Below, piece after piece: positions 34,723-42,419 of a stretch of DNA of 64,000 nucleotides. The stretch is from the NCBI GenBank assembly GCA_963728835.1, contig CAVSKZ010000002.1:1364001-1428000 (forward strand), read 5' to 3'. The position numbers and the translations under genes were made by a program. Below the pieces are notes generated by a model, which worked only from the letters and a program-made list of their open reading frames with translations, was not told the DNA's origin and searched no databases. This stretch comes from VRUE01 sp963728835. GTDB taxonomy: Bacteria > Actinomycetota > Thermoleophilia > Solirubrobacterales > 70-9. How positions within the stretch are numbered: the first letter of the stretch is position 1; every line of letters begins with the position of its first letter.

Positions 34723-35397
34723 ATGAAGCTCGACATCTTCTCCCTCTTTCCCGAGGCGTTCGACTGGTTCCAGTCGCAGCGCTCGGTGCAGAACGCGATC
34801 GCCGAAGGCAACGAGCTGCGGCTGTTCAACTACCGCGACACGACCCCGCTCGGCGCCGGGCAGGTCGACGACGCGCCCTATGGCGGGGGGGCCGGGATGG
34901 TGCTGCGGGTCGACGTCGTCGACGCGGCTCTGCGGGCGGCTTACCCGAACGGGGAGCGGCCCCGGGTGGTGCTGTTGTCGCCGACCGGGCGGTTGCTCGA
35001 CGACGAGCTGGCCGACGAGCTGACGCGGGAGCCGCACGTGGCGCTCCTGTGCGGGCGCTACGAGGGGTTCGACGAGCGGGTGCACGAGCACTTCGCCGAC
35101 GACGAGGTCTCGATCGGGCGCTACGTGCTGGCGGGCGGCGAGCTGCCGGCGATGGTCCTCGCCGACGTCGTAATGCGCAAGCTGCCCGGCGCTCTCGGGC
35201 ACGAGCGCAGCGCGGTCGAGGAGTCCTTCAGCCAGGTGCTGGAGGGCGCCCCCGAGTACCCGCACTACACCCGCCCATCGGCCTACCGCGGCTGGGGCGT
35301 TCCCGACGTGCTGCTCTCCGGCGACCACGAGCGGGTGCGCCTCTGGCGGGCGGAGCAGAGCAGGGCGCGGGCGGAGCAGCTCGAAAAAGGCCCCTGA
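34723..35397 (+). CDS. trmD: tRNA (guanine37-N1)-methyltransferase
   Basis: Methylates G37 of tRNAs to prevent +1 frameshifting. About 224 residues with MKLDIFSLFPEAFDW, PYGGGAGMVLR, the LLSPTGR and CGRYEGFDERV segments and the knot region EVSIGRYVLAGGELPAM. All catalytic residues of the SPOUT fold are seen. ATG 34723 gives the family start; GTG 34717 adds two residues. Confidence 0.95.
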   Translation: MKLDIFSLFPEAFDWFQSQRSVQNAIAEGNELRLFNYRDTTPLGAGQVDDAPYGGGAGMVLRVDVVDAALRAAYPNGERPRVVLLSPTGRLLDDELADELTREPHVALLCGRYEGFDERVHEHFADDEVSIGRYVLAGGELPAMVLADVVMRKLPGALGHERSAVEESFSQVLEGAPEYPHYTRPSAYRGWGVPDVLLSGDHERVRLWRAEQSRARAEQLEKGP

Positions 35398-35431
35398 GGC
35401 CCCGAGTAGCTACCATTCCGCCACCGCGCGG

Positions 35432-35460
35432 CGCCCGGCCCGGGCCCGGCGGTCTTTTTT
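35432..35460 (+). terminator. Intrinsic terminator immediately upstream of rplS
   Basis: A 20-base palindrome with one mismatch (CGCCCGGCCCGGGCCCGGCG) is followed by GTC and six T. It lies after trmD but only 23 bases before the rplS ATG. A possible -10 (TACCAT, 35411-35416) precedes it, so it could act as an attenuator in an rplS leader as well as a trmD terminator. Confidence 0.6.
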
Positions 35461-35483
35461 CGCGAGCAAGCGCAGGGATCGAT

Positions 35484-36347
35484 ATGAGCAGCGTCATCCA
35501 AGACATCGAGCGCGGTCAGCTGAGGAAGGGACTTCCGTCCTTCGACCCCGGCGATCGCGTGCGCGTCCACTTCCAGGTGGTCGAGGGCACCCGCCGCCGC
35601 ACCCAGGTCTTCGAGGGAATCGTCCTGCGGCGGCAAGGCTCGGGAGCGCGCGAGACCTTCACCGTGCGCAAGCAGTCCTTCGGCGTCGGCGTCGAGCGGA
35701 CCTTTCCGCTGCACTCGCCGAAGATCGAGAAGCTGGAGATCGCCGCCCGCGGCGACGTGCGCCGGGCCAAGCTCTACTACCTGCGCGGCCGCATCGGCAA
35801 GGCCGCACGGGTTGCCGAGCGGAGGTGGGGGATCGACGACGAGCTGATCTCTACGCCGACCGCGGCGGCTGAGCCCGAGGCGGTCGACGCCGAGGGGGTT
35901 AGCCAGGCAGAGGAAGACGCTGCCGTGCAGGCCGAGGCCGCAGAGGCCGCGGGTCCTGTCGCGGAGGAGGACTCCTCGTCCTCGCAAGCTGCGGGCGAGG
36001 AGCCCACCTCCACGCCACCCGCGGACGAGGCGGCTGAGCCCGAGGCGGTTGAGGCTGAGTCCGAGGCGGAGGCGGCTGACGAGGCCCCCGAGGCGGAGGT
36101 CGCCGAGGAGGCGCCGGCCGCGGAGGGCTCCGAGGAGGAGAAGGCTGAGGCTGAGCCCGAGGCGGAGGCGGAGACTTCGGAGGCGCCCGAGGCTGAGGCT
36201 GAGCCCGAGGCCGCAAGCGAGACTGAGCAGGGCACGGACGCCGAGGCGGCCGAGGCGGGGGAGACCGAGGACGACGCCGCGGCGGATGATGCCGAGAAAG
36301 AGACGACGGACGAGGATTCCGACGGCTCCGGCGGAGACCCGGCCTGA
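35484..36347 (+). CDS. rplS: 50S ribosomal protein L19 with a long acidic C-terminal extension
   Basis: Residues 1-116 are ordinary L19 (PGDRVRVHFQVVEGTRRRTQ, RQGSGARETFTVRK, GVGVERTFPLHSPKIE, KLYYLRGR). Residues 117-287 are a low-complexity tail very rich in Glu and Ala with Pro, strongly acidic, opposite in charge to the basic core. A palindromic repeat (35947-36024) sits inside the tail. L19 binds at the 30S-50S interface; such a tail is not part of the family core. The stop overlaps the likely CTG start of lepB. Confidence 0.92.
   Translation: MSSVIQDIERGQLRKGLPSFDPGDRVRVHFQVVEGTRRRTQVFEGIVLRRQGSGARETFTVRKQSFGVGVERTFPLHSPKIEKLEIAARGDVRRAKLYYLRGRIGKAARVAERRWGIDDELISTPTAAAEPEAVDAEGVSQAEEDAAVQAEAAEAAGPVAEEDSSSSQAAGEEPTSTPPADEAAEPEAVEAESEAEAADEAPEAEVAEEAPAAEGSEEEKAEAEPEAEAETSEAPEAEAEPEAASETEQGTDAEAAEAGETEDDAAADDAEKETTDEDSDGSGGDPA
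35947..36024 (-). repeat. Palindromic repeat with GGTGGCG/CGACAGGACC internal loop, copy 4, inside rplS
   Basis: 78 bp, in minus orientation CCGCGGGTGGCGTGGAGG at one end and CTCCGCGACAGGACCCGCGG at the other. The length is a multiple of three and it has no stop in the rplS frame. It encodes a Ser/Pro-containing break in the otherwise Glu/Ala tail. Confidence 0.75.
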
Positions 36348-36964
36348 CCCCCCGGTTCCCCAAGCCGAAGACCCGAGCCGGCGCGCTGCTCGAGCTGGCC
36401 GCGATCGTCGCCCTGGCCCTTGCCCTGGCGCTGGCCATCCAGGCCTGGCTGATCAAGCCCTACCAGATCCCCTCGCAGTCGATGGAACCGACGCTCGACG
36501 TCGGGCAGCGAGTCCTCGTCAACCGCTTCCTCTACCGCTTCGCCGATCCCGGGATCGGCGACATCGTCGTCTTCCACCCCCCGGCCGGAGTCGACAACGG
36601 CGCCCAGTGCGGCGTCCCCCACGGGCCGCGGGAAGCCTGCCCGCGGCCCACCGTGGCCCGGTCAGACCAGAACTTCATCAAGCGAATCGTCGCCGGCCCC
36701 GGCGACACGCTCTCCGTCCGCAACGGATACCCGGTCGTCAACGGCAAGGAAAAGAGCGAAGAATCCTTCACCAGGCCCTGCGGCAGCGCCACAGTCTGCA
36801 ATTTGCCGAAAACGATCGAGATCCCACCCGACCATTACTTCATGATGGGCGACAACCGTGGCGAAAGCGACGACAGCCGCTACTGGGGCCCCATACCCCG
36901 CGACTGGATCATCGGCAAGGCCTTTGCCACCTACTGGCCCCCGGACCGCGTCGGCATCTTCTAA
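36344..36964 (+). CDS. lepB: Signal peptidase I
   Basis: Cleaves signal peptides at the outer face of the membrane. One N-terminal helix (ELAAIVALALALALAIQAWL) precedes the catalytic Ser in PSQSMEPTL and the general-base Lys in FIKRIVAGPGD; box E is MMGDNRGESDDSRYWGP. The in-frame region extends upstream of the ATG at 36482 to a CTG at 36344 that overlaps the rplS stop, with GGAG 8 bases before. The ATG at 36482 would remove the membrane helix and catalytic Ser, so CTG is the best start. 206 residues. Confidence 0.85.
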   Translation: MTPRFPKPKTRAGALLELAAIVALALALALAIQAWLIKPYQIPSQSMEPTLDVGQRVLVNRFLYRFADPGIGDIVVFHPPAGVDNGAQCGVPHGPREACPRPTVARSDQNFIKRIVAGPGDTLSVRNGYPVVNGKEKSEESFTRPCGSATVCNLPKTIEIPPDHYFMMGDNRGESDDSRYWGPIPRDWIIGKAFATYWPPDRVGIF

Positions 36965-37049
36965 GCCCCCTCCGGGTGGCAGGACCCACCAGCGCCGCCT
37001 GGCACGGACGCGCAAGCTCTTCGCCTTCGACCGCGGCCTTGGCAGCCGC

Positions 37050-37643
37050 ATGGTCGCCGGTGCCGACGAGGCCGGGCGCGGCTGCCTCGCGGGCCCTCTG
37101 GTCGCCGCCGCGGTGCTGATCGACTACGAGGCGCTCTCCCATGCCGACCGCCGCGCACTCGCCGGCCTGCACGACTCCAAGCAGATGAAAGCCGAGAAGC
37201 GCGCCGAGATGTTCCCCTGCGTGCTGCGCGCGGCCGAGCGGGTCAGCGTCGTGGTCCGCTGCGCGCGCGGCATCGACGACCGCGGCCTGCACGTGACCAA
37301 CATCGAAGCGCTGGCCAGCGCCCTGGAGCGGTTGCGACCCGGTGAGGAGGCGATCTGCCTGGTCGATGGCTTCTCGCTGCGCGACTGTGCGGTGCCCCAC
37401 CGCGCCGTGGTCGAAGGCGACGGCACCAGCGCCGCAATCGCCGCCGCCTCGGTGATCGCCAAGGTGACGCGCGACCGCTACATGCACGGCGCCGCCGCCG
37501 AACACCCCGGCTGGGGTTTCGAGGAGCACGTCGGCTACTCGACCCCCGAGCACCGCGAGGCGATCGAGCGAATCGGCATCTCGCCGCTGCATCGCCGCTC
37601 GTTCCAGTCGGTCGCGTACGCGCAGCTGGAGCTCGCCGGGTAG
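37050..37643 (+). CDS. rnhB: Ribonuclease HII
   Basis: Removes RNA from RNA-DNA hybrids and misincorporated ribonucleotides. Catalytic DEAGRGCLAGP near the start, HDSKQM, DGFSLRD and the KVTRDRYM segment are seen. ATG 37050 (MVAGADEAGRG) is the first ordinary start that does not overlap lepB; similarity appears to extend about 14 residues further upstream, where only CTG codons are available. Followed by a hairpin. Confidence 0.9.
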   Translation: MVAGADEAGRGCLAGPLVAAAVLIDYEALSHADRRALAGLHDSKQMKAEKRAEMFPCVLRAAERVSVVVRCARGIDDRGLHVTNIEALASALERLRPGEEAICLVDGFSLRDCAVPHRAVVEGDGTSAAIAAASVIAKVTRDRYMHGAAAEHPGWGFEEHVGYSTPEHREAIERIGISPLHRRSFQSVAYAQLELAG

Positions 37644-37657
37644 GCGCCTGGACAAAA

Positions 37658-37681
37658 AGAGACCCGCAGCTGCGGGTCTCT
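37658..37681. terminator. Perfect 24-bp palindrome after rnhB
   Basis: AGAGACCCGCAGCTGCGGGTCTCT is perfect, preceded by five A and followed by GGG on the plus strand. The T-tract is on the minus side, so it is a better terminator for leftward transcription, but it could also stabilise the rnhB 3' end. Confidence 0.5.
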
Positions 37682-37723
37682 GGGTTCGCCGAATGGCTCT
37701 TGTGGCCGAATGGCGGGAACGAT

Positions 37724-37760
37724 TTGCGCGAAAGCGCCGAACTACTATAGTCGCTTTCGC
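37724..37760 (+). promoter_or_regulatory. Promoter flanked by a perfect operator-like inverted repeat
   Basis: TTGCGC (37724-37729) and TATAGT (37746-37751) are spaced by 16 bases. A perfect 9-bp inverted repeat (GCGAAAGCG at 37728-37736 and CGCTTTCGC at 37752-37760) brackets the -10. This is the expected layout for repression of the gene at 37785. Confidence 0.6.
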
Positions 37761-37784
37761 ATTGGGTACGCGAAAGGCAGTGGA

Positions 37785-38963
37785 ATGAAATTTCTAAGGT
37801 TGCTCTGGAGCAACCCGATCGAAACGCTGTCCGCGTTCGTTCTGGTCGGCGTCGGCGTCTACATCTCCTCGATCGGAAGCTCCGCGACCACACACAAGAC
37901 GGGCTTGCTCACAGCGGGCGGTCTGCTGACGACCTTCGGCGGCATCCTGTTTGCCTGGGTGGTCTCGAAGGCGTTCGCCACCGAGCAGGTTCGCGGGGAG
38001 TTCCAGCAGCAGCTTGGACACCTGAGCCGCAACCTCGGCCAGGCGGCCGGGCAGATCAGCCGGGCGGTCGAACAATCGCAGGCAGGGGACACGTCGTCGG
38101 AGACCGGGCTCGCCCTCATCTCGCAGGCGAACCGGATGATCTACGGCCAGGTCAGCGAGATCTCGGTGATCCAGGGGGCCGGGTTTGACCCCGCGTACCT
38201 GCTTGAGACCGCAACCACCCTCGATGGCCTGGCGAGGCAGCTCGAGTCCGATCGGAGGGCTGACGGCGAGCTCGAGAAGGTGCGTCGTCAGCTGAAGGAG
38301 GTGCGCACGAGTCTAAGCAGCGCCACGAGGAACCGGACCTATTCTCGGGCGGTTGTCGACTGCCCGAAGTGCGAGGCTCCGAACGGGGTCGAGCTCGGTG
38401 ACTTCCCCGGTGACACCGCGTCGAGCACCTGTGAGAAATGTCGGACGCGGTTCAATGCGCACAGGGCGTCTGGGGGTGCCGCGTTCAGCCGGGCAGCTGG
38501 GCCTGCGGAGCTCGGTTCGAGGGACCTCGGTCATGTCGAGCGCTGGAGCTTCGCCTGTCCAGCTTGCAAACGGCAGATGTCGGCACCGGCCGCCGGTACC
38601 GACATCAAGACGATGGTCTGCTTCGGCTGTTACAGGCCCTTGAGAGTCAACCTTGCCGAGCGAACCGTCGCTCTCGGTACGGGCATCTACCGGCATGCCC
38701 CAGCGGCAATCCTGGGACGCCAGGGATCGCGGCCGATCGTGCAATGTCCCGAGTGCGAGCGGAAGGTGAACGCATTTCTCCAGGTTGGAAACAACCTGGT
38801 GGGCATCTGTCACCGGGACCTCCAGGTCATGGAGGTCCCCCGGGTGGAGTTCGAAGCGTGGCTTGAGGCGAATGTGCACGACGGTCAGGCCGACGACGGA
38901 GAGGAACTCGCCCCTCTTGCGCTGCCTCCCAGCGGTGGCGAAGGCTCGATCCCCGGGAGCTAG
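37785..38963 (+). CDS. Membrane-anchored zinc-ribbon protein of unknown function
   Basis: 392 residues. Two N-terminal hydrophobic helices (about residues 12-32 and 42-62) are followed by a helical, probably coiled-coil stretch (68-185). The C-terminal half has several Cys-x2-Cys pairs: CPKC with CEKC (about 196-221), CPAC with CFGC (about 262-285) and CPEC with a later Cys-His (about 322-346). I do not recognise the family. The gene is less GC-rich than its neighbours and has its own operator-flanked promoter, which suggests later acquisition. It ends by a four-base overlap with the convergent yraN. Confidence 0.7.
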   Translation: MKFLRLLWSNPIETLSAFVLVGVGVYISSIGSSATTHKTGLLTAGGLLTTFGGILFAWVVSKAFATEQVRGEFQQQLGHLSRNLGQAAGQISRAVEQSQAGDTSSETGLALISQANRMIYGQVSEISVIQGAGFDPAYLLETATTLDGLARQLESDRRADGELEKVRRQLKEVRTSLSSATRNRTYSRAVVDCPKCEAPNGVELGDFPGDTASSTCEKCRTRFNAHRASGGAAFSRAAGPAELGSRDLGHVERWSFACPACKRQMSAPAAGTDIKTMVCFGCYRPLRVNLAERTVALGTGIYRHAPAAILGRQGSRPIVQCPECERKVNAFLQVGNNLVGICHRDLQVMEVPRVEFEAWLEANVHDGQADDGEELAPLALPPSGGEGSIPGS

Positions 38964-39337
38964 AACGCTCCACGGATGTGCTCGACATCGATGGCGCGGC
39001 CCGCCCGGTCGAAGGTGACGCCGACGGCGTCGAAGCGGATCTCGTCATAGCGGGGAGCGTCGCGGCGTTCGCCCATCCAGGCGGTCGCCAGGCGCCTCAC
39101 CTTCAGCTGCTTGCGCCGGTCGACGCCGAGGACGGGGCGCTCGGGGCCGAAGGCCGAGCCGGCGCGGCCGGCCTTTACCTCGACGAAGACGAGCGTGCGG
39201 CCGTCGAGGGCGACGATGTCGAGCTCGCCGAAGCGGGTGCGGGCGTTGCGCGCGACGATCTCCCAGTTCGAGCCGGCGAGGCGGGCGGCGACGATGTCCT
39301 CGGCGGCCCGGCCGATGCGCTGTCTCTGGACGGTCAT
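38960..39337 (-). CDS. YraN/UPF0102 family endonuclease-like protein
   Basis: 125 residues with the fold seen in the family: IGRAAEDIVAARLA, NARTRFGELDIVALDG and LVFVEVKAG, an E-(x)-D-(x)-ExK PD-(D/E)XK-type catalytic pattern. Function not established; it often sits next to rnhB and comM as here. TATGGT on the minus strand lies 8 bases before the ATG. Confidence 0.9.
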   Translation of the reverse strand: MTVQRQRIGRAAEDIVAARLAGSNWEIVARNARTRFGELDIVALDGRTLVFVEVKAGRAGSAFGPERPVLGVDRRKQLKVRRLATAWMGERRDAPRYDEIRFDAVGVTFDRAGRAIDVEHIRGAF

Positions 39338-39345
39338 CGAGATCG

Positions 39346-39351
39346 ACCATA
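39346..39351 (-). promoter_or_regulatory. -10 element of yraN
   Basis: TATGGT on the minus strand ends 8 bases before ATG 39337; no Shine-Dalgarno is present. Confidence 0.45.
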
Positions 39352-39450
39352 GGGGGCGCCGGAGCCCCGCGACAGCCGTTGCGCGCCTTCGGGCCGAAAG
39401 GATTTGCACAACCGCGCGACAGTGGTGCCCACGCGTCGGATTTGGCTCCA

Positions 39451-39456
39451 TAGCGT
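39451..39456 (+). promoter_or_regulatory. -10 element of comM
   Basis: TAGCGT ends 7 bases before GTG 39464, the start that matches the family N-terminus. Confidence 0.45.
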
Positions 39457-39463
39457 GGTTTCC

Positions 39464-40372
39464 GTGCTGGCCACGGCTCAGACCTTCACCCTCGACGGCA
39501 TCGCCGCCCGCCCAGTCCGGGTCGAGGTCGACGTGCACCGCGGCCTGCCGGCCTTCTCCGTGGTCGGGCTGCCCGACCCCGCGGTGCGCGAGGCGCGGGA
39601 GCGCGTGCGGGCGGCGATGGTCAACTGCGACTTCGACTTCCCGCTTCGGCGGATCGTCGCCAACCTCGCCCCTGCCAGCCTGCGCAAGGCGGGGCCGGGG
39701 ATGGACCTGGCGATCGCGGCGGCGCTGCTCGTCGCCTCGGGCCAGCTCGACCTGGGGCGGCTGCCGAGGCTGGCGCTGGTCGGGGAGCTGGCCCTCGACG
39801 GCGCCGTCCGTGCCGTGCCCGGGGTGCTGGCGATCGCCGAGGCGGCGCGGGAGCGGGGGACGGAGGCAATCGTGGTCCCGGCCGAGAACGGGTCGGAGGC
39901 GGCGTTGGCCGGAGACGTCGGCGTGATCTGCCTGGAGAGCCTCGCTCAGCTTCCGGCGCTGGCGGCCGGGGAGTGGATGCCCGACCGACCCGAGCCGATG
40001 CCGCTGCGGCTCGGCGCGGGCGCGGGTGTTCCCGACCTCGCCGACCTGCGCGGCCAGCGGCACCTCCGCCATGCGCTCGAGGTCTCCGCCGCTGGCGGCC
40101 ACAGCCTGCTGATGATCGGCCCTCCCGGCGCCGGCAAGTCGCTCGCGGCGAGCCGGTTGCCCTCGATCCTGCCGCCGCTCGCTCCGGAGGAGGCGCTTGA
40201 GGTGGCGCGGATCGCCAGCGCCTGCGGGCGCCTGGGCGCCGGCGAGGCTGGCGGGAGGCCGTTTCGCGCGCCCCATCACACGGTCAGCCCGGCCGGCCTG
40301 GTCGGCGGCGGCAATCCGCCCTCGCCGGGAGAGGCGACGCTCGCCCACCGCAGTATCCGATCAGGTCACTAG
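39464..40372 (+). pseudogene. comM: ComM (Mg-chelatase-like AAA+ ATPase), cut by the prophage
   Basis: ComM is a hexameric helicase that helps branch migration in transformation. The Lon-like N-terminal domain (LATAQTFTLDGIAARPV, GLPDPAVREARERV) and the Walker A MIGPPGAGKSLAA are present, then RAPHHTVSPAGLVGGG and GEATLAHR. In intact proteins this continues into the Walker B strand (GVLFLDE); here it changes to SIRSGH and stops. About 200 C-terminal residues are missing from the window. The break coincides with the start of phage genes, so insertion is the cause. Confidence 0.88.
40345..40365. other. Left boundary of the integrated element (putative attL)
   Basis: Coding similarity to ComM ends after CTCGCCCACCGC (about 40339-40350), and phage-like sequence begins with AGTATCCGATCAGG. 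The exact core cannot be set without the right end. Confidence 0.5.
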
Positions 40373-40444
40373 AGTCCGGGCAATGCGTGAGTCTCCATCT
40401 GGCGAAGCCGTTTCCGGGGCCAGGGCGTCGGCAGGTTCCGCCGC

Positions 40445-40645
40445 ATGAGAGCCGCCCGCTCCGTTCACGCCTCAACGATCTCCGAGGCACGCTCCAAGGT
40501 CAAAGAGGACTTCGATGGCCTCTATGAGGGCGAGGAGTACGAGGTGGTCTCGGAGTCTGCGGTGGCCTTCCTGGTCGACAAAGCGGGCAAGGTAGATCTC
40601 TGGGAAGTCGACTTCGCGGCTGAGTCCAAGGGGGCGGCGGTTTGA
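40445..40645 (+). CDS. Small phage protein, unknown
   Basis: 66 residues, acidic in the middle (DFDGLYEGEEYEV), no recognisable motif. First gene of the element after a 94-base leader; it ends by a four-base overlap with the next gene. Confidence 0.5.
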   Translation: MRAARSVHASTISEARSKVKEDFDGLYEGEEYEVVSESAVAFLVDKAGKVDLWEVDFAAESKGAAV

Positions 40646-40887
40646 GCCAGGCTTGCATCGCGGTCGCGGTTCCCAACGGCGTCGAGCCGGATAGCTGGCT
40701 TAACGGTGACGAGTACAAGTCGTTTCGGGCCGCCTACGCCTACGCGACGACCCAAAGCTGCGCGATCCCCGCCCTCTCGAAGCTGAGTGCCGAGGAGGTT
40801 CACGGCGTCTACGAGATGTTGAGGCGGGGCGAGGAGAACTTCGAGCGGCGGCCAGCGGTCGGTAAGCGCCGGAGCGTGGGGCTCTAG
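40642..40887 (+). CDS. Small phage protein, unknown
   Basis: 81 residues from TTG 40642, which overlaps the previous stop. It contains LSAEEVHGVYEMLRRGEENF, probably helical. No family recognised. Confidence 0.5.
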   Translation: MSQACIAVAVPNGVEPDSWLNGDEYKSFRAAYAYATTQSCAIPALSKLSAEEVHGVYEMLRRGEENFERRPAVGKRRSVGL

Positions 40888-41097
40888 ATGGGCCAGAAGG
40901 ATGGCTACATCGCGGGCTACCGGGACGAGGTGCGCCAAGCGATTGAAACGCTCGGCCCGGGCGGTAGGTGGCGCAAGGGCTACGACGAGGGCAGGGCACA
41001 AGCGCGCAAGGATCTGGAGTTCCGCGAGGAGTTCCTGCGCGGCCTTGAAGAACTGAATGGCAGCCCGGAGGTCAACCAAGGGACTGAGGCTGCGTGA
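40888..41097 (+). CDS. Small charged phage protein, unknown
   Basis: 69 residues with repeated GYxxG-type turns (DGYIAGYRDE, KGYDEGRAQA) and a helical charged second half. Starts directly after the previous stop and overlaps the HNH gene by four bases. Confidence 0.5.
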   Translation: MGQKDGYIAGYRDEVRQAIETLGPGGRWRKGYDEGRAQARKDLEFREEFLRGLEELNGSPEVNQGTEAA

Positions 41098-41372
41098 TCG
41101 TCACGGAGCCGATCCGATACCAAGGCAAGGGCCACGCACTGGGTGCCGGATGTGAGCCCTTTCGAGCGATTCTGCGCCGCGACCCCTGCTCCTACTGCGG
41201 CCGAGCCGGCGGGACCATCGACCACATCGTGCCTCGCCTCGGAGGGCGTCGGACCTCAGGACCGCTTTCCAACCTCGCCGCCGCCTGCCCAAGCTGCAAC
41301 TGCGATAAGGGCAGCACGTCCCTGCTCCTCTACCTGCTTCAGCGGGTCAGCTCGGGGGCTGAGGCAGCGTGA
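41094..41372 (+). CDS. HNH endonuclease
   Basis: 92 residues. CSYCGR, then TIDHIVPRLGG (catalytic His), then CPSCNCDKG complete a zinc-braced HNH fold. GTG start. Phage HNH enzymes help DNA packaging or act as free-standing homing nucleases; the small size fits either. This is one of three HNH-like genes in the element. Confidence 0.8.
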   Translation: MIVTEPIRYQGKGHALGAGCEPFRAILRRDPCSYCGRAGGTIDHIVPRLGGRRTSGPLSNLAAACPSCNCDKGSTSLLLYLLQRVSSGAEAA

Positions 41373-41593
41373 GCCGAGACCACGTCCACTTTCTCGACTC
41401 AAAGGATCTCCGCTGCCCGATCTGCGGGAAAGACGGCAAGCAATGCCAGCACGAGCAGGGCCGAGTCGCCATCGCGGTCAGCCAGCCCGTCCCCAGCAAC
41501 CGAGTCGGGGATCGCACCTTTCTCTACGGGCATGAGGTGCGGGTAGGACAAAACGCTGCGCCGGTCAACTCAGGGGAGAGGGTGAGGGCGTAG
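41369..41593 (+). CDS. Small phage zinc-ribbon protein, unknown
   Basis: 74 residues with CPICGKDGKQCQH near residue 16. Overlaps both neighbours by one to four bases. No assigned role. Confidence 0.5.
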   Translation: MSRDHVHFLDSKDLRCPICGKDGKQCQHEQGRVAIAVSQPVPSNRVGDRTFLYGHEVRVGQNAAPVNSGERVRA

Positions 41594-42234
41594 TGGATGC
41601 TGCCGAAGTCCGCGAGAAGCTCCGCAAGCGCCACCCAGCCATACAGGCAATGGGCGCTCGGCAGATCCCAGGCCCCTGGACCTGCATCGAGGAGTGGGCC
41701 AACGTCGACCTGCTCGCGTTCTGCGCCACACGATCAGGCGGGCGCGTCCCGTACGCCCGCGTCGGCTACGAGGTAAAGGTCAGCCGGGCCGACTATCGCT
41801 CGGAGCTTCGCGACCCCTCGAAGCGCGCCTACGCCGTTTCTGCCTGTCACGAGTTCTACTTCGCCGTTCCAAAGGATCTCCTGACCAGCGACGAGATCGC
41901 AGGTTTGACCATGGGGCCAACCGCGCTCTACGTCCCTGACGACGTTGGCCTGGTCGTGGTCGACGGCCGCGGTTGCAAAGTGCTCAAGGATGCGCCCCTC
42001 AACGCCGAGCCGAAAGACATCGTGGGCGGCCCGAAGGGTGACGGCTGGGGTGCCGATCTCAACGCGCTCATTCGCTGGGTAAGCGCCCGGCCCGACCCTC
42101 GACACGAGGGAGTGGTCGAGGCGGCACGGGAGCGTGCGAAAGAACTTCGCGATCTCCAGGCTGGCCGTCGAGCCGAACTCAAACGCGCCGAAGAGCGGAA
42201 TCGGCAGCAAAAGGATCTGGAGGCCGTTGCATGA
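41593..42234 (+). CDS. MmcB-like PD-(D/E)XK nuclease-fold protein
   Basis: 213 residues. WANVDLLAFCAT (Asp), VGYEVKVSRADYRSEL (ExK) and CHEFYFAVPKDLL, followed by DDVGLVVVD, match the MmcB-related family (PF06319 type) common in phages and linked to DNA repair. The C-terminal 60 residues are a charged helix. Catalytic activity is inferred from the D...ExK pattern only. GTG start overlaps the previous stop. Confidence 0.65.
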   Translation: MDAAEVREKLRKRHPAIQAMGARQIPGPWTCIEEWANVDLLAFCATRSGGRVPYARVGYEVKVSRADYRSELRDPSKRAYAVSACHEFYFAVPKDLLTSDEIAGLTMGPTALYVPDDVGLVVVDGRGCKVLKDAPLNAEPKDIVGGPKGDGWGADLNALIRWVSARPDPRHEGVVEAARERAKELRDLQAGRRAELKRAEERNRQQKDLEAVA

Positions 42235-42419
42235 CGACCGCCGCTCCAGCCCAGCCCCAAGAGCTAGCCGACCTCCTCCTAGACCTCCAGTTCAAGCTCC
42301 CCATCCATACCTTCAAGGCAGTCCGCCTACGAGCTGAAGGACTCGAAACCGACGAGGCCCGCCGCTCCTACCTGCTCGATGTTCTAGCCGAGAGGGAGCG
42401 CTCGGAAGGATGCCGATGA
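42231..42419 (+). CDS. Small phage protein, unknown
   Basis: 62 residues, Leu-rich and helical (ELADLLLDLQFKLP). Overlaps both neighbours by four bases. Confidence 0.5.
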   Translation: MTTAAPAQPQELADLLLDLQFKLPIHTFKAVRLRAEGLETDEARRSYLLDVLAERERSEGCR

